Below are positions 42,469 to 54,072 of a stretch of DNA of 64,000 nucleotides, piece by piece. Within the stretch, counting starts at the first letter, position 1. Each line of letters opens with the position of its first letter. The stretch spans positions 558,001-622,000 of the forward strand of contig JAXMCA010000002.1 of assembly GCA_046349595.1 (NCBI GenBank). Reading direction: 5' to 3'. The stretch comes from JACRLW01 sp046349595. Its GTDB lineage: Bacteria; Planctomycetota; UBA1135; UBA2386. The position numbers and the translations under genes are program-made. The notes under the pieces were generated by a model. The model did no database searches, had not been told where the DNA came from, and saw nothing but the letters and a program-made list of their open reading frames with translations.

Positions 42469-44921
42469 TCAGAAGCTTCCGAGCGTGAGCGCGAGGCCAT
42501 TGGTGCTCGCGATCGCGGTCACCGTGAGATTCGGCCCGAGTTCGAATTGCACGACCTGATCGCGCAGCACGATTCCGGCCAACGCGACGTCGGCCGGCAA
42601 CGCGAGCTGCACGGTGGTCTGGCCTCCGGTCACCGCGAGAGGCTGTGTGACCACCGGATTGACCAGCAGGTCGCAGCCGGGCCGACCCGCGGGGTGCAGA
42701 GCCGCGAGCGGCACGGCGATCCCGTCGAAGCCGAGCATCTCGAAGGTGAGACCGGATGCGACGAGCCCCGAGGCACGAGACCGGTAGGTCCCGCCGAGCC
42801 ACGGCGGCGAGATCGGCGTGAGAACCAGCGTGCCGGCACTGCCTGCGCACGCATTGCCGTAGGCGAGCGCCGTCGCGGGACAGGTCGCATGCAGGCGCGC
42901 GAAGTCCATCGACCCGACGGTGCCGATTCCTTCGAAGTCGCCGCCGGCGAGCACGTCGCCGTCGTCGGCGGGAGCGAGCGTCTTCACGCGACCAACCTGG
43001 GCATCGACGTAGGTCGTCGACGAACCATGTCGGACGACCCCGCCACCCGCGACGAGCAGATCGCCGTCGGGGAGAGCCAGGAGTGCTTCGGGATCCCAGG
43101 CGAACTGCAGAGACGGCTGCACGCCGGCCCAATTGCCGCCATCGCCGTGAACCACCACGTAGCGCTGCGCCACGTTCCAGAGCCACTCGCCCAAGGGTGT
43201 CAGAGCCGCGATCTCGCCGCCGGGCAGCACCGCGAGGTCGGTGACCGGGTTGGTGAGGCCCGGACCGAACTGTGACCACGAGCTGCCATTCCAGCGCGCG
43301 ATGTGCAACGCGGTCCCGATCAGACTGCCGGCGAGCGTGAAGTCGCCACCCGCGACGATGTCGCCGTTCGGCAACTGCGCGAGCGCATGCACCGGCGCAT
43401 TCATGCCGCCGGCGAGAGCCTGCCAGGAACTCCCGGTCCAACGCGCGACGTACGGTGCGAAGGTCCCGCCGATCGAGGTGAAGCCACCGCCGACGATCAG
43501 TTCGCCGGATGGCAATGCGAGCATGTGGTTCACGCCGCCCACGATGCCGGTGGCGATCGGGAACCAGTTCGTCCCATCCCAACGCACGATCTGCGTGTCG
43601 GGTTGGCCTCCGGGTAGCGTGATCCCACCCGCGGCGACCAGGTCCCCGTTGGCGAGCCTGGCGAGACACGTGACGTTGCCCGTCAGTCCGCCGATCGGCT
43701 GCCATGCACCGGGATGGCCCTGCCGGATGCCGAAGGAGCCGGCGACGACGACTTCGTTGCCGGCACCGAGGACGGCCGCGATCGGACCTGGTGCCGCCGT
43801 CGCCATGTTCAGGGCACCCACGCACCGGCCTGCAGCCGCTGCATCGCCACGACGGAGGTGGCCTGACCGCTCCCCAAGTGCCACGCACCGCCGAAGCACA
43901 CCACCGTCTGTGCATTCGGCGCCGGGGTCGCGAGCTGCACCCACGTGGTTCCGGTCCACTGCCAGAGACCGTCGTTGACGTAGTTCTGCACGGCGACCAA
44001 CTCGTAGGAAGCCTGCCCCGTCGCACGGCGCCCAGCGACGGACAGTTGCCCGTCAGGTTGTTGCCGAGCGCGACCCAGGAGTTCGCCGACGCGTTGAAGC
44101 GCACCACCCGAGAGGCTGCGATCGTGCCATTGCTGCCGGTCCACTGCGTGAACGCACCGCCGGCGAAGAGGAAGGTCGTCAACGGAGTCGACGTGATGCG
44201 CGTGGCGAGCGCGGTGATCGGCCCATTGCACGTCGCGACGGCACTCCACGCCGTGCCGTTCCATGCCTCGAGGTGGCCGATGTTGGTGCCCACGTCGTAG
44301 CTGCCGACCTGCAAGGCGCCGGCGAACGAGACCATCGCCGCGACCCCGTGCGGCTGACCGCCACCGAGTGCCGCCCACGACGAGCCGTTCCAGCGCGCGA
44401 CGTTGGCGGCGGAGACGCCATTCACCGTCGTGAAGAGGCCTCCCGCATGGAGTTCGTTCTGGTGGACCGCGAAGGTGCGGACACCTCCTCCTGCGGTTCC
44501 GGAGAAGGTGCCGAGCGGGGACCACGCTGCGCCGTCCCAAGTCGCGACGGTCGTCACTCCGTACGCGGTCTCGAAGGCGGCGACGAGCAAGCCGTTCCAG
44601 ACCGTGGCACTCCACGCCCGATCCGAGAGTGGCGTGCCGAGCCCGATCCAGTCGACGCCGTCCCACGCGAGGATGCCCACGTCGACGGAAAGGCCGGCGC
44701 GAAGCTGGTCGCCGGCCACGACGAGGAGCGGCGATGCGGGTCCCGCTCCATCCGGGTCCCGCTCCATCCGGGTCCCAGACCGTGCTCGTGAACACGAAGC
44801 CCGTGAGATGCGGAGCCGGATCACCGGGCAACCAGACGGGTTCACACTGAGCCGGAACCGCAACGGTGGGAAGTAGCGCGGCCGTCGCGGAGACGAGAAT
44901 GCGGAGGAAGAGCCCGGACAT
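42469..44921 (-). CDS. Secreted beta-propeller-like protein with C-terminal module (three frame breaks)
   Basis: One gene of about 818 residues split over three frames. The signal peptide (MSGLFLRILVSATAALLPTVAVPAQ) starts at 44921. Breaks: an exact 16-bp tandem duplication at 44738-44769; a missing G/C at 44031-44033; and a missing base near 43812-43819. Removing one duplicated unit and adding the two bases gives a continuous protein. It carries many repeats of the type AHIARWNGSSWSQFG, with WDG-xx-W and AGGxF motifs, like the delta-60 or kelch-type repeats. The end has YGNACAGSAGTL and the shared tail (LAGIVLRDQVVQFE, TNGLALTLGSF). The protein is presumably extracellular. If the duplication is real, the gene is disrupted. 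Confidence 0.72.
44738..44776. repeat. 16-bp tandem duplication inside a coding region
   Basis: The 16-bp unit GGGTCCCGCTCCATCC occurs twice in full (44738-44753 and 44754-44769) and its first 7 bases a third time. Because 16 is not a multiple of 3, the extra copy shifts the frame. With one copy removed the flanks join as VWDPDGAGPASPLLVV. It could be a slipped-strand mutation, a phase-variable site or an assembly artefact. Confidence 0.85.
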
Positions 44922-45324
44922 GGAGGAATGTGCGTCCGGTCCAATGCGTATCGACGCGACACGTGACGGAGTTCCGGGGGAGTCTACGAGCACAGCGCAC
45001 CTCGTGACCTCCCCACCGCGGATCGAGCTGACATGCGGTAACTCGGATCGGTCGGAACCAAGGCGGCCATCACTTCCTGGTCTTCGCTCCGACAGGGACC
45101 ATCGAATCGAAGCGTCTTGGGGGCGATGTAGGCTCTCGTCTCGGTCCCAGCCGCGACCAGCTCGCAGTCGCGTCCTCGGATTTACTGTCGCGGTCCGAGT
45201 CCCGGGGGTGAATCGCCGCAAGCGTCTCGAACGCATCGGGCGATCGACGCTGGTCGAACGCATGCCCGATACGCCGGGCCGCCACGACGCCCCCGATCCA
45301 CCCGTTCCGCGCACCGATCCTCCA
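44922..45324. other. Intergenic region between divergent secreted-protein genes
   Basis: A 403-bp region without a credible gene. It must hold the promoters of the two divergent genes, but I see no clear sigma-70 or ECF boxes. The open frames crossing it are shadows. The only notable point is a less GC-rich patch near 45178 (GGATTTACTGTCGCGG). Confidence 0.5.
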
Positions 45325-46846
45325 ATGCTGCACCGTCCCATCGCCCTCGTGACACTGTCGCTGCTGGGCACAGATGCCCTCGCGCAGACCGTCACTCCCG
45401 CCACCAGCCCGAGAGCCCACTGGGTGCTCACCTCGGGGGTCACCGGCACGCCGACCCAACGTCGCGATCAGGCCGGTGCCGCCAGCAACGACAAGATGTA
45501 CGTGTTCGGCGGATACAGCGGGAACTCCGCGACCACGGTTCTGAACGCGCTCTACGAGTTCAACGGCACCGCCTGGACGCTGAAGACCGCCGAGGGCGCT
45601 GCCGGTTCGCCTGCGGCACGTGGCCGCTCCGCGGTCGCATGGGACTTCCAGCGCAACAAGCTGATCGTGTTCGGTGGTGACACCGGTGGATCGGCACCGA
45701 CGCTCCTCGGCGACACCTGGGAGTGGGATCCCACGACCAACACCTGGACCAACGTCACCCCGGCATCGGGTCCCTCCGCGCGTCGCTGGCCGGCGATGGC
45801 CTACGACCCGTACCCGGCGGCATGTTGTTGTTCGGTGGCGAGGACAGCACCGTGGCTGCGACCCCGCCGAAGGACGACACCTGGCTGTTCCTCAGCGGCA
45901 CGTGGACCCAGCTCGCGCCGAGCACGGTTCCGCCCGGACGTCGCCAGCACAGCGTGATGACGCGTCCCGACTTCGGCGACGTGTTCATGTGCGCGGGCAT
46001 CGACGTCTCGACCTCGCCGCAGACGCCGCTGATCGACACCTGGCGTTGGAATGGCAGCGACTGGGTCGCGGTGATCCCGACCACCGCGGAGATCCCCGCC
46101 AGCGCCAACGCGAACCAGGCGGTCTACGACCCGATCCGCAAGCGCGTGGTGATGCAGGGCGGCCAGGGCATCGGCACCGTCAACGCCACGCTCTATCCGA
46201 CCTACCTCGGCTCGCCGACGACCTGGTGCAGCGAGTTCGACTGCGTCACCAACGAGTGGAAGCTGTACGGCCAGGCTGCCTTCGGCACCGCCGATCCGGT
46301 CATCGGGCGCATCAGCCGCTACTACGCGGCCTACGTTCCGGCGCTCGGCAAGGTCTACAAGGTCAGCGGGCAGAATCCCGCGGGGACCGGCACGACCACC
46401 GGGACCTGTGAGTACCAGGCGACGCCGGTCGCCACCACCACGAGCGTCGGTGCAGGTTGCATCGGTGCGGGCGGTCCGGTGTCGATGAGCGCCTTCGCTC
46501 CGAACGATCGCCCTGGCTCGGGCGCGTCTACGACTACCAGGTCCTCGGTCTCGCACCGACCTCGGTGGCGTTCGGCGTCGTCGGCTTCTCGACCCTGGGA
46601 GCGCCGATCTCGTCGTTCATCTCGCTCGGCGATCCGGGCTGCATGATCGAGATCAGCCTCGACGTGATGTACCCGATGGTGAACGCCGGCGGCATCGCCG
46701 CGGGCAGCTTCGCGATTCCCGTCGACAGCGGCCTGATCGGCGTGACGCTCTATCAGCAGGCGCTGCAGTTCGAGCTCGACGGCTCCTTCGCACTCACCGG
46801 CATCAGCTCGTCGAACGCGCTGGCCTGGACCTTCGGCGCGCTCTGA
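45325..46846 (+). CDS. Secreted kelch-repeat protein, tandem copy 1 (two frame breaks)
   Basis: The signal peptide MLHRPIALVTLSLLGTDALAQ starts at 45325. Kelch repeats follow (KMYVFGGYSGNSATT, KLIVFGGDTGGSAPTLLGDTWEWD, GGMLLFGGEDSTVAATPPKDDTW, RWNGSDWVAV), then the C-terminal module from GAGCIGAGGPVSMSAF to SSSNALAWTFGAL. Two breaks, at the C-runs 45813-45815 and 46511-46513, are each repaired by one C, giving about 507 residues. Alignment with copy 2 supports both repairs. The cysteine pair in TTWCSEFDC may form a disulfide. It is probably a beta-propeller at the cell surface; the ligand is unknown. Confidence 0.8.
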
Positions 46847-46901
46847 GCGCGACCTCTCGCAACTTCATCTCTCCCCCAAGACTCGATCAGGATCCCTGAC
46901 C

Positions 46902-48422
46902 ATGTTGACCCGAAGCATTGCCTCGTCGGCGATCGCGCTCCTCTGCGCCGACGCGATGGCTCAGACCATCTCCCCGGCGACCTCGCCGCGCGCCCACTGG
47001 GTGCTCACCTCGGGCGTGACCGGCACGCCAACGCAGCGTCGCGACAATCCCGGCGCCGCCAGCAACGACAAGCTCTACGTGTTCGGCGGCTATGACGCGA
47101 ACGCGGCCACGACCGTGCACAACGCGCTGTACGAGTTCAACGGCACCGCATGGACGTTGAAGACCGCCGAGGGCGCCGCCGGTTCGCCTGTGGCGCGCGG
47201 TCGCTCCGCGATCGCGTGGGACTTCACCCGCAACAAGCTGATCGTCTTCGGTGGTGACACCGGCACCTCGACGCCCACCCTGCTCGGCGACACCTGGGAG
47301 TGGGATCCCACCACGAACACTTGGACCGATGTCACGCCGGCCTTCGGCCCCTCGGCGCGTCGCTGGCCGGCGATGGCCTGGGATCCGACCTCGGGCGGCA
47401 TGCTGATGTTCGGCGGTGAGGACAGCACCACGGCTGCGACCCCGCCGAAGAACGACACCTGGCTGTTCCTCAGCGGCGCCTGGATCCCGCTGTCCCCGAC
47501 CACCACTCCTCCGGGTCGTCGTCAGCACAGCGTGATGACGCGTGCCGACTTCGGCGACGTGTTCATGTGCGCGGGCATCGACGTCTCGACCTCGCCGCAG
47601 ACGCCGCTGATCGACACCTGGCGTTGGAACGGCAGTGACTGGGTCGCAGTGATCCCCACCACGCCGGAGATCCCCGCCAGCGCCAACGCGAACCAGGCGG
47701 TCTACGACCCGATCCGCAAGCGCGTGGTCATGCAGGGCGGCCAGGGCATCGGCACGGTCAACAGCACGCTGTATCCGGCCTACGGCGGATCGCCGACCAC
47801 CTGGTGCAGCGAGTTCGACTGCATCACCAACGAGTGGAAGCTCTACGGGCAACCGGCCTTCGGCACCGCCGATCCGGTGATCGGTCGCGTCAGCCGCTAC
47901 TTCGCGGGCTTCGTGCCGGCGCTGGGCAAGATCTACAAGGTCAGCGGTCAGAACCCCTCGGGCACCGGCACCACGACCGGCACCTGTGAGCCCAGGCCAC
48001 GCCGGTCGCGGCGGTGAACGATGTCGGCACTGGCTGCGTCGGCGCCGGCGGACTCGTGCAGCTCGACGGCGTCGCCCGCTCGATCGCCCTGGCTCGGTCG
48101 CAACTTCGACTACCAGGTCACCGGTCTGGCTCCGACCTCGCTGGTGCTCGGCGTGTTCGGCTTCAGCGCCACGCCGCTTCCGTTGAGCGTGCTGCTCCCG
48201 GGACTCGGCGTGCCGGGCTGCAACCTCGAGGTCGCGCTCGACGTCACCTACGGTCTGGCCAACAGCGGTGGCACCGCGAGCGGCAGCCTCGCGGTCCCCG
48301 ACCTGAGCTCGCTGATCGGCGCGCCCTTCTACCAGCAGGCCCTGCAGGTCGAGATCGGCGGCGTGGGCATCAGCGGCGTCAGCTCGTCGAACGGCCTGTC
48401 CTGGGTCTTCGGCAGGCTCTGA
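46902..48422 (+). CDS. Secreted kelch-repeat protein, tandem copy 2 (three frame breaks)
   Basis: A close paralogue of the gene 55 bp upstream. The signal peptide MLTRSIASSAIALLCADAMAQ is followed by the nearly identical segment SPRAHWVLTSGVTGTPTQRR and the same kelch blades. The frame is intact to 47990, then three single-C losses (47991-47993, 48075-48077, 48087-48089) are needed to reach the C-terminal module, which ends FYQQALQVE ... SSSNGLSWVFGRL. The repaired protein has about 507 residues. Signal peptide and C-terminal regions have diverged more than the propeller. The pair arose by tandem gene duplication. Confidence 0.8.
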
Positions 48423-48435
48423 TGCCCGAAGGCCG

Positions 48436-48463
48436 GCGAAACGTCGCGTGAGCGACGATTCGC
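48436..48463. terminator. Hairpin between convergent kelch copy 2 and msrB
   Basis: GCGAA-A-CGTCGC at 48436-48447 pairs with GCGACG-A-TTCGC at 48452-48463, an 11-bp stem with one A-A mismatch around GTGA. It lies in the 47-bp gap between two convergent stop codons, where it could act as a bidirectional terminator. Its core resembles the first hairpin of the dispersed repeat family, but the other blocks are absent. Confidence 0.55.
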
Positions 48464-48469
48464 GACGCC

Positions 48470-49036
48470 TCACCTGCCGGGGACGATGGGCTTCGGCAGG
48501 GTTTGACCCTCGGGCACGAAGCGCATCGAGATCGAGTTCACGCAGTGCCGCGTGTCCTTCTTGGTGAAGCCCTCACCGAGGAACACGTGGCCGAGGTGAC
48601 CGCCGCAGTTCGCGCAGAGGATCTCGGTGCGGTAGCCGTCGGCGTCGACCTCACGTCGGACCGCGCCCGCGATCTCGTCGTCGAAGCTCGGCCAGCCGCA
48701 GTGGCTCTGGAACTTGTCGGCCGAGCGGTAGAGCTGGGCGTTGCACTGCCGGCAGATGTAGGTCCCCGGTTCCTTGTTGTCGGTGTGCTCACCGACTCCC
48801 GGAGGCTCGGTGCCCTTGTGCAGGATCACGCGTGCCTCGGCCGGCGTGAGCTGGTTGTAGGCGGACGCTCGATCGACGTTCGGCTTGGTCATGGGATCGG
48901 GTGTGGCGTGCTTCGGCGCAGGCTCGGCGACCGTCACGGGTTTGGCTGAGGTTTCCGCGACATCGGCCCGACAGCCGAGGAACGCAAGGCAGAGCACCGC
49001 GGCCGCGGCGGGAAGACGGGGGGAGATCGCAGGCAT
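48470..49036 (-). CDS. msrB: Peptide-methionine (R)-S-oxide reductase, lipoprotein form
   Basis: A 188-residue MsrB that repairs methionine-R-sulfoxide in proteins. The N-terminus is a lipoprotein signal with Cys22 after FLG, so the enzyme is anchored in the cell envelope. The MsrB domain (about 58-178) starts with YNQLTPAEARVILHKGTEPP. Zinc cysteines are C95-x-x-C98 and C141-x-x-C144, the catalytic cysteine is C165 in RHCVNSISMRF, and the substrate pocket has the typical SHCGWPSFD. A linker of about 35 residues joins lipid anchor and enzyme. The reductant partner is not encoded nearby. Confidence 0.95.
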   Translation of the reverse strand: MPAISPRLPAAAAVLCLAFLGCRADVAETSAKPVTVAEPAPKHATPDPMTKPNVDRASAYNQLTPAEARVILHKGTEPPGVGEHTDNKEPGTYICRQCNAQLYRSADKFQSHCGWPSFDDEIAGAVRREVDADGYRTEILCANCGGHLGHVFLGEGFTKKDTRHCVNSISMRFVPEGQTLPKPIVPGR

Positions 49037-49120
49037 CGGTCACCAAGGTAGCCCGGAAGCGGGCCGAGGCCGCGCACTACGGCGCGCGTCCGCCCGCGTT
49101 CCCCCCGCCTTCGGTGTCGG

Positions 49121-52100
49121 TCAGGAGCCGATCGGCACGAGCACCTCGAAGGGAACGCCGGCGACCACCTCGAAGCGTGCGTGGTGGTGCGCACCGAGCG
49201 TCGAGTCTGCGTCGACGACGTAGCTCCCCGGAGCGAGACAGGTGTCCAGGCGGAAGGGCTTGCCCACGGTCGCGTAGACCGAGCGCGCGCGCAGCACCCG
49301 CCCCTGCTCGTCTTCGATCCGCAGATGGAGCCACGCGTCCTGGGGCAGTCCGTCCGACGGCTCCCGCGCGAAGGTCAACACTCCGGACACTCCGCGCGTC
49401 AGCACGATCGGGACGAGCATCTCGCCGCCGCGCGGCACGTCCACCACCACGTCGTCGACCGCTAGATCGCGATAGGCCGCGTTGTCGAGGTGGATGTGGC
49501 AGCGTCCCTCGCCGAGGTCGGCGAAGCGTCGACCCTCTGCATCGAGGTTCGTCTCCACGCGCCACTCCGAACGCGGATCGAGGGCGCGGACCGTGAACAC
49601 CGGAGGCGTGCCGCTCCACGGCCTGCCCTCGGCGTCACTCAGCACGAGGATCACCCGACCCTTGGGGAGCAACATGCGCACCCCGAGATCGCGGTCCTCG
49701 CCGGGCGCGATGTCGAAGGGTTCCACGACGTCGCGCGGTAGACCGCCGTCGACGACTTCGAGATGGATGCGGCCCGGAGGCACGGCGTCGAAGCCGATGC
49801 GTCCATCGGCTGCGGTGCGCGACCAGTGACCCTCGACCTGATCGTCGATGCGCAGGCGCACGGCCTGATCCGCGTAGGGTTCGCCTTCGCGTCGCATCAA
49901 TATGACGCCGACGTGTCCCGCACCGCGTCGCACCCGCAGCTCGATGTCCTTCGATCCGGACGGCAGGTCGACGCAGGTCCCCGCGGGGACCTCGTCCGCG
50001 CCGCCGGGAGGCACAGCCGCCACGCGGATGCGATGTGCTCCGACCGATGGGATCACGAACCCGCCGTCGGCGCCGCTCGTCGTCCGTCGCGAGCGCGCCC
50101 ACGAGCTCTGTTCGGTCGCGATCACGACATAACCGGCCACGCCGTTGCCATCCTGATCGATCACGCGACCGCTGACACCGGGTTGCAGGCGCGCGACGAG
50201 TTCGACGCGCGTGTCCTCACCCTCCTTCACGCGGACGCGTGTGATGACGGATTCGTCGGTGCCCTCCTTCCAGACCACCAGACCGGTTTCACCCGCAGGC
50301 TGACTGCGAATCGTGAAGGTTCCGTCGGCGGTCGTGTCGACCGCTGCCCTCGCGCCGACCGGCAACCAGTCGCCGACCAGCACCTGTGCTCCGGCGAAGG
50401 GACGGCCGTCGGCGAGGGTCACACGCCCCGATACGGAGCCGACCTCGGGGATGACCACGTCGAGCTCCGCGACCGCGCGCTCGGCGATACGCACCTCGCG
50501 CGTCACGTCGAGAAGCCCGCCGCGGTGGATCGACACGCTGATCAGCTCGACGGGCAGATCCTCGAGGACGCACAGGCCCTGGGCGTCGGTGGACCCAGAA
50601 GCCTGGATGAAGGGCTGCGGCCCGGAGTTCATGCCGCGCAGGGCGACTCCGGTCAATGCGCGCGCCGTGACCTGCGCACCCGGCACCGGCTCACCGCGAT
50701 GTGTGACGCGGCACCGCAGCGAGCCGCAGGTCGCACTCATGACGATGCGAACCTCCTCGTCTCCGTGCGGCAACGCGACGCTCTGGCTCTGCGCATGGCC
50801 ACGCGCACGCACACCGACGAGCGACTCGAAGGCGACGGCGTTGGCGTGGAAGCGGCCGGATGCATCGGTGCGCGCCACCTCGCGCGGCTGTGCGCCGTGC
50901 GACGTCGACGTGAACACCACGCTGGCACCTGCGATCGGGTGATCACCGTCGTCGACGACGATGCCGGTGACCATGCGACCGACGTCGATCTCCCCCTCGA
51001 AGATCGCCTCCTGTCCGGCGACGACCTCGACGCCCGTCGTCTCGGGGATCATGTTGCCCGGCGTCCACACCGGCATCATCACGCGCCAGGGACCGGGCTC
51101 GAGATCGGAGAAGGTCACCTCGCCCGACAGATCGGTCGCGCCGCGACGGTCCTCCTTCTGGCTCGGCATCGACCATCGCCCGCCCGGCCAGACGTGGATG
51201 ATCATGCCCGGCGCGAACTCGCCGCCGTGTGCGCGGTCGTAGCGCGCGCGCACGCGCAACGATCCGCGTGGAGCAACGAGGAGTGGGCCGAAGGCGGACT
51301 GCTGTGGTTTCGTCGAGGACGGCACCGGCTTCCGATCCACGGCATCTTCCGAGGTGCGCTCCAGCGCGGTGTGCGACAGGGCGTCCGCGACCCTCGTCTG
51401 GGCGGGAGCGTTCGCAGGAGGTGTGGGCTCGACGGCGTCGCGCAGCCAGAAGGCGACACCGACGGCGAGCACCAGGATCGCCGCAACGATCGCGACGAGC
51501 GGTTTCTTCATGGCGAGGAACCCGAGGGTGGAGGCCGAGACCGCGATCGCGCCCTTGGCGGCGACGGCAGACATCACCAGCGAACGCACGGAACCGAGCG
51601 CAGCCGCCTCCGCGGAGCGCAGCGCGACGAGCGAAGCGCCGACCGGCAAGGCCGAGCGCAGCGCACGCAGACCACGTGCGAGCTGCGTGCGCACAGTGCC
51701 GGCCGGACGATCGAGCGCGGTGGCGATCTCTCCGGCGTCGAGTCCATGGCGCAGGTGGAGGCGGACCACGGCGCGGTAGGCCTCGGGCAATCCGTCGACC
51801 GAAGCGAGGATCGCGGCCTCGGACTCGCGCGCGGCCGCGACATCGGAGGGATCCTCGACGACCTCGGCGGCGAGTCGCGCCGGATCGGGTCGGCGTTGCC
51901 GCGCGCGGAGCAGTTCGCGTCCGCGCATCACCAGGATCCCGACCAGCCACGGGAAGAGGCCGCGTTCGCGGTCCCAGCGCGTGCGCGATTCGATCGCCGT
52001 CACGAAGGTGGCGTGGAGCAGATCCTCGGCGTCGTGGGTGTCGCGCACCAGGTGTCGCGCCACACGGAACAGCGCCGGAGCCACGCGGTCGAAGAGCTCG

Positions 52101-52210
52101 CCGAGCGCCGCCGGATCACCGTTGCGGCAGAAGTTCTCGAACAGGGCGTCTTCGTCGACGTCGACCACCGCGCGTCTCTTGTCCCGGGAGCCTCGTGCTG
52201 CGCCCGACAC
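49121..52210 (-). CDS. ECF-type sigma factor fused through a membrane helix to an exported CPR-repeat region
   Basis: A 1029-residue protein. Residues 25-105 are sigma region 2 (LFDRVAPALFRVARHLVRDTHDAEDLLHATF) and 135-190 sigma region 4 (LPEAYRAVVRLHLRHGLDAGEIATALDRPAGTVRTQLARGL). A single transmembrane helix at about 235-256 (PLVAIVAAILVLAVGVAFWL) follows, then 770 residues of carboxypeptidase-regulatory-like units (TGIVVDDGDHPIAGASVVFT, SVSGRVTLADGRPFAGAQVLV, SGRVIDQDGNGVAGYVVIA). The frame is intact, so the fusion is not an artefact of the nearby indels. The topology suggests a membrane-tethered sigma factor with an external sensor. Starts at GTG. Release could need proteolysis. Confidence 0.87.
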   Translation of the reverse strand: MSGAARGSRDKRRAVVDVDEDALFENFCRNGDPAALGELFDRVAPALFRVARHLVRDTHDAEDLLHATFVTAIESRTRWDRERGLFPWLVGILVMRGRELLRARQRRPDPARLAAEVVEDPSDVAAARESEAAILASVDGLPEAYRAVVRLHLRHGLDAGEIATALDRPAGTVRTQLARGLRALRSALPVGASLVALRSAEAAALGSVRSLVMSAVAAKGAIAVSASTLGFLAMKKPLVAIVAAILVLAVGVAFWLRDAVEPTPPANAPAQTRVADALSHTALERTSEDAVDRKPVPSSTKPQQSAFGPLLVAPRGSLRVRARYDRAHGGEFAPGMIIHVWPGGRWSMPSQKEDRRGATDLSGEVTFSDLEPGPWRVMMPVWTPGNMIPETTGVEVVAGQEAIFEGEIDVGRMVTGIVVDDGDHPIAGASVVFTSTSHGAQPREVARTDASGRFHANAVAFESLVGVRARGHAQSQSVALPHGDEEVRIVMSATCGSLRCRVTHRGEPVPGAQVTARALTGVALRGMNSGPQPFIQASGSTDAQGLCVLEDLPVELISVSIHRGGLLDVTREVRIAERAVAELDVVIPEVGSVSGRVTLADGRPFAGAQVLVGDWLPVGARAAVDTTADGTFTIRSQPAGETGLVVWKEGTDESVITRVRVKEGEDTRVELVARLQPGVSGRVIDQDGNGVAGYVVIATEQSSWARSRRTTSGADGGFVIPSVGAHRIRVAAVPPGGADEVPAGTCVDLPSGSKDIELRVRRGAGHVGVILMRREGEPYADQAVRLRIDDQVEGHWSRTAADGRIGFDAVPPGRIHLEVVDGGLPRDVVEPFDIAPGEDRDLGVRMLLPKGRVILVLSDAEGRPWSGTPPVFTVRALDPRSEWRVETNLDAEGRRFADLGEGRCHIHLDNAAYRDLAVDDVVVDVPRGGEMLVPIVLTRGVSGVLTFAREPSDGLPQDAWLHLRIEDEQGRVLRARSVYATVGKPFRLDTCLAPGSYVVDADSTLGAHHHARFEVVAGVPFEVLVPIGS

Positions 52211-52246
52211 GGAAGGATTCCACGGCGACCGGCGGTCGCACCGCGC

Positions 52247-53503
<1,257 letters not shown>

Positions 53504-53649
53504 GCTGGCCTTCCGCTCGGTCTTCGCAGTCTCACTCGATGCACGCGGTGGGGGTCGCGGCGCTGTTTCGGGCGTGCGAGCTTAGGACTTCGTCGCCGCG
53601 ACGCGAGCGACTTCGAGAGAGTCGTCCGACTCACCCGGGGCACACGCCC
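53504..53649. other. Leader region of citrate synthase
   Basis: A 146-bp region between the gltA start and the tandem repeats. It must contain the gltA promoter, but I see no clear boxes. It has no gene. Confidence 0.4.
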
Positions 53650-54072
53650 CATCGCGGCCTGGGCCGCAACCCATGCGGGTTGCCGCGTCGCCGCTGCGCG
53701 CCGACCAGGAAGGCCCAGGCCGCTTTGTTGGCTGGGGCCCTTCGGCCTCCGCATCGTCGCTTCGCGCGACGATGCTCCGGCCTACGGACCCATCGCGGCC
53801 GGGGCCGCAACCCATGCGGGTTGCCGCGTCGCCGCTGCGCGCCGACCAGGAAGGCCCAGGCCGCTTTGTTGGCTGGGGCCCTTCGGCCTCCGCATCGTCG
53901 CTTCGCGCGACGATGCTCCGGCCTACGGACCCATCGCGGCCGGGGCCGCAACCCATGCGGGTTGCCGCGTCGCCGCTGCGCGCCGACCAGGAAGGCCCAG
54001 GCCGCTTTGTTGGCTGGGGCCCTTCGGCCTCCGCATCGTCGCTTCGCGCGACGATGCTCCGGCCTACGGACC
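53650..54072 (-). repeat. Three tandem copies of a 141-bp multi-hairpin repeat
   Basis: Units at 53650-53790, 53791-53931 and 53932-54072 are identical except for one position at the start of the first (CTGGG for CGGGG). Each contains a 10-bp stem GCATCGTCGC/GCGACGATGC, a 7-bp stem GGGTTGC/GCAACCC with loop GCAT, and other GC-rich arms. The reverse complement matches copies A and B, so the sense orientation is minus, starting right at the stop of the 75-residue gene. Because 141 is a multiple of 3, long false reading frames cross it in several frames. The near identity shows recent amplification. Confidence 0.95.

Noticed and set aside
43800..44921. A separate gene for the first part of the 42469-44921 protein
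   Set aside because: The repeats run on without an end domain or new signal peptide, and frames join when single bases are restored.
53650..54072. Tandem repeats as a CRISPR array
   Set aside because: Units are 141 bp and contiguous, with no spacers and no cas genes.
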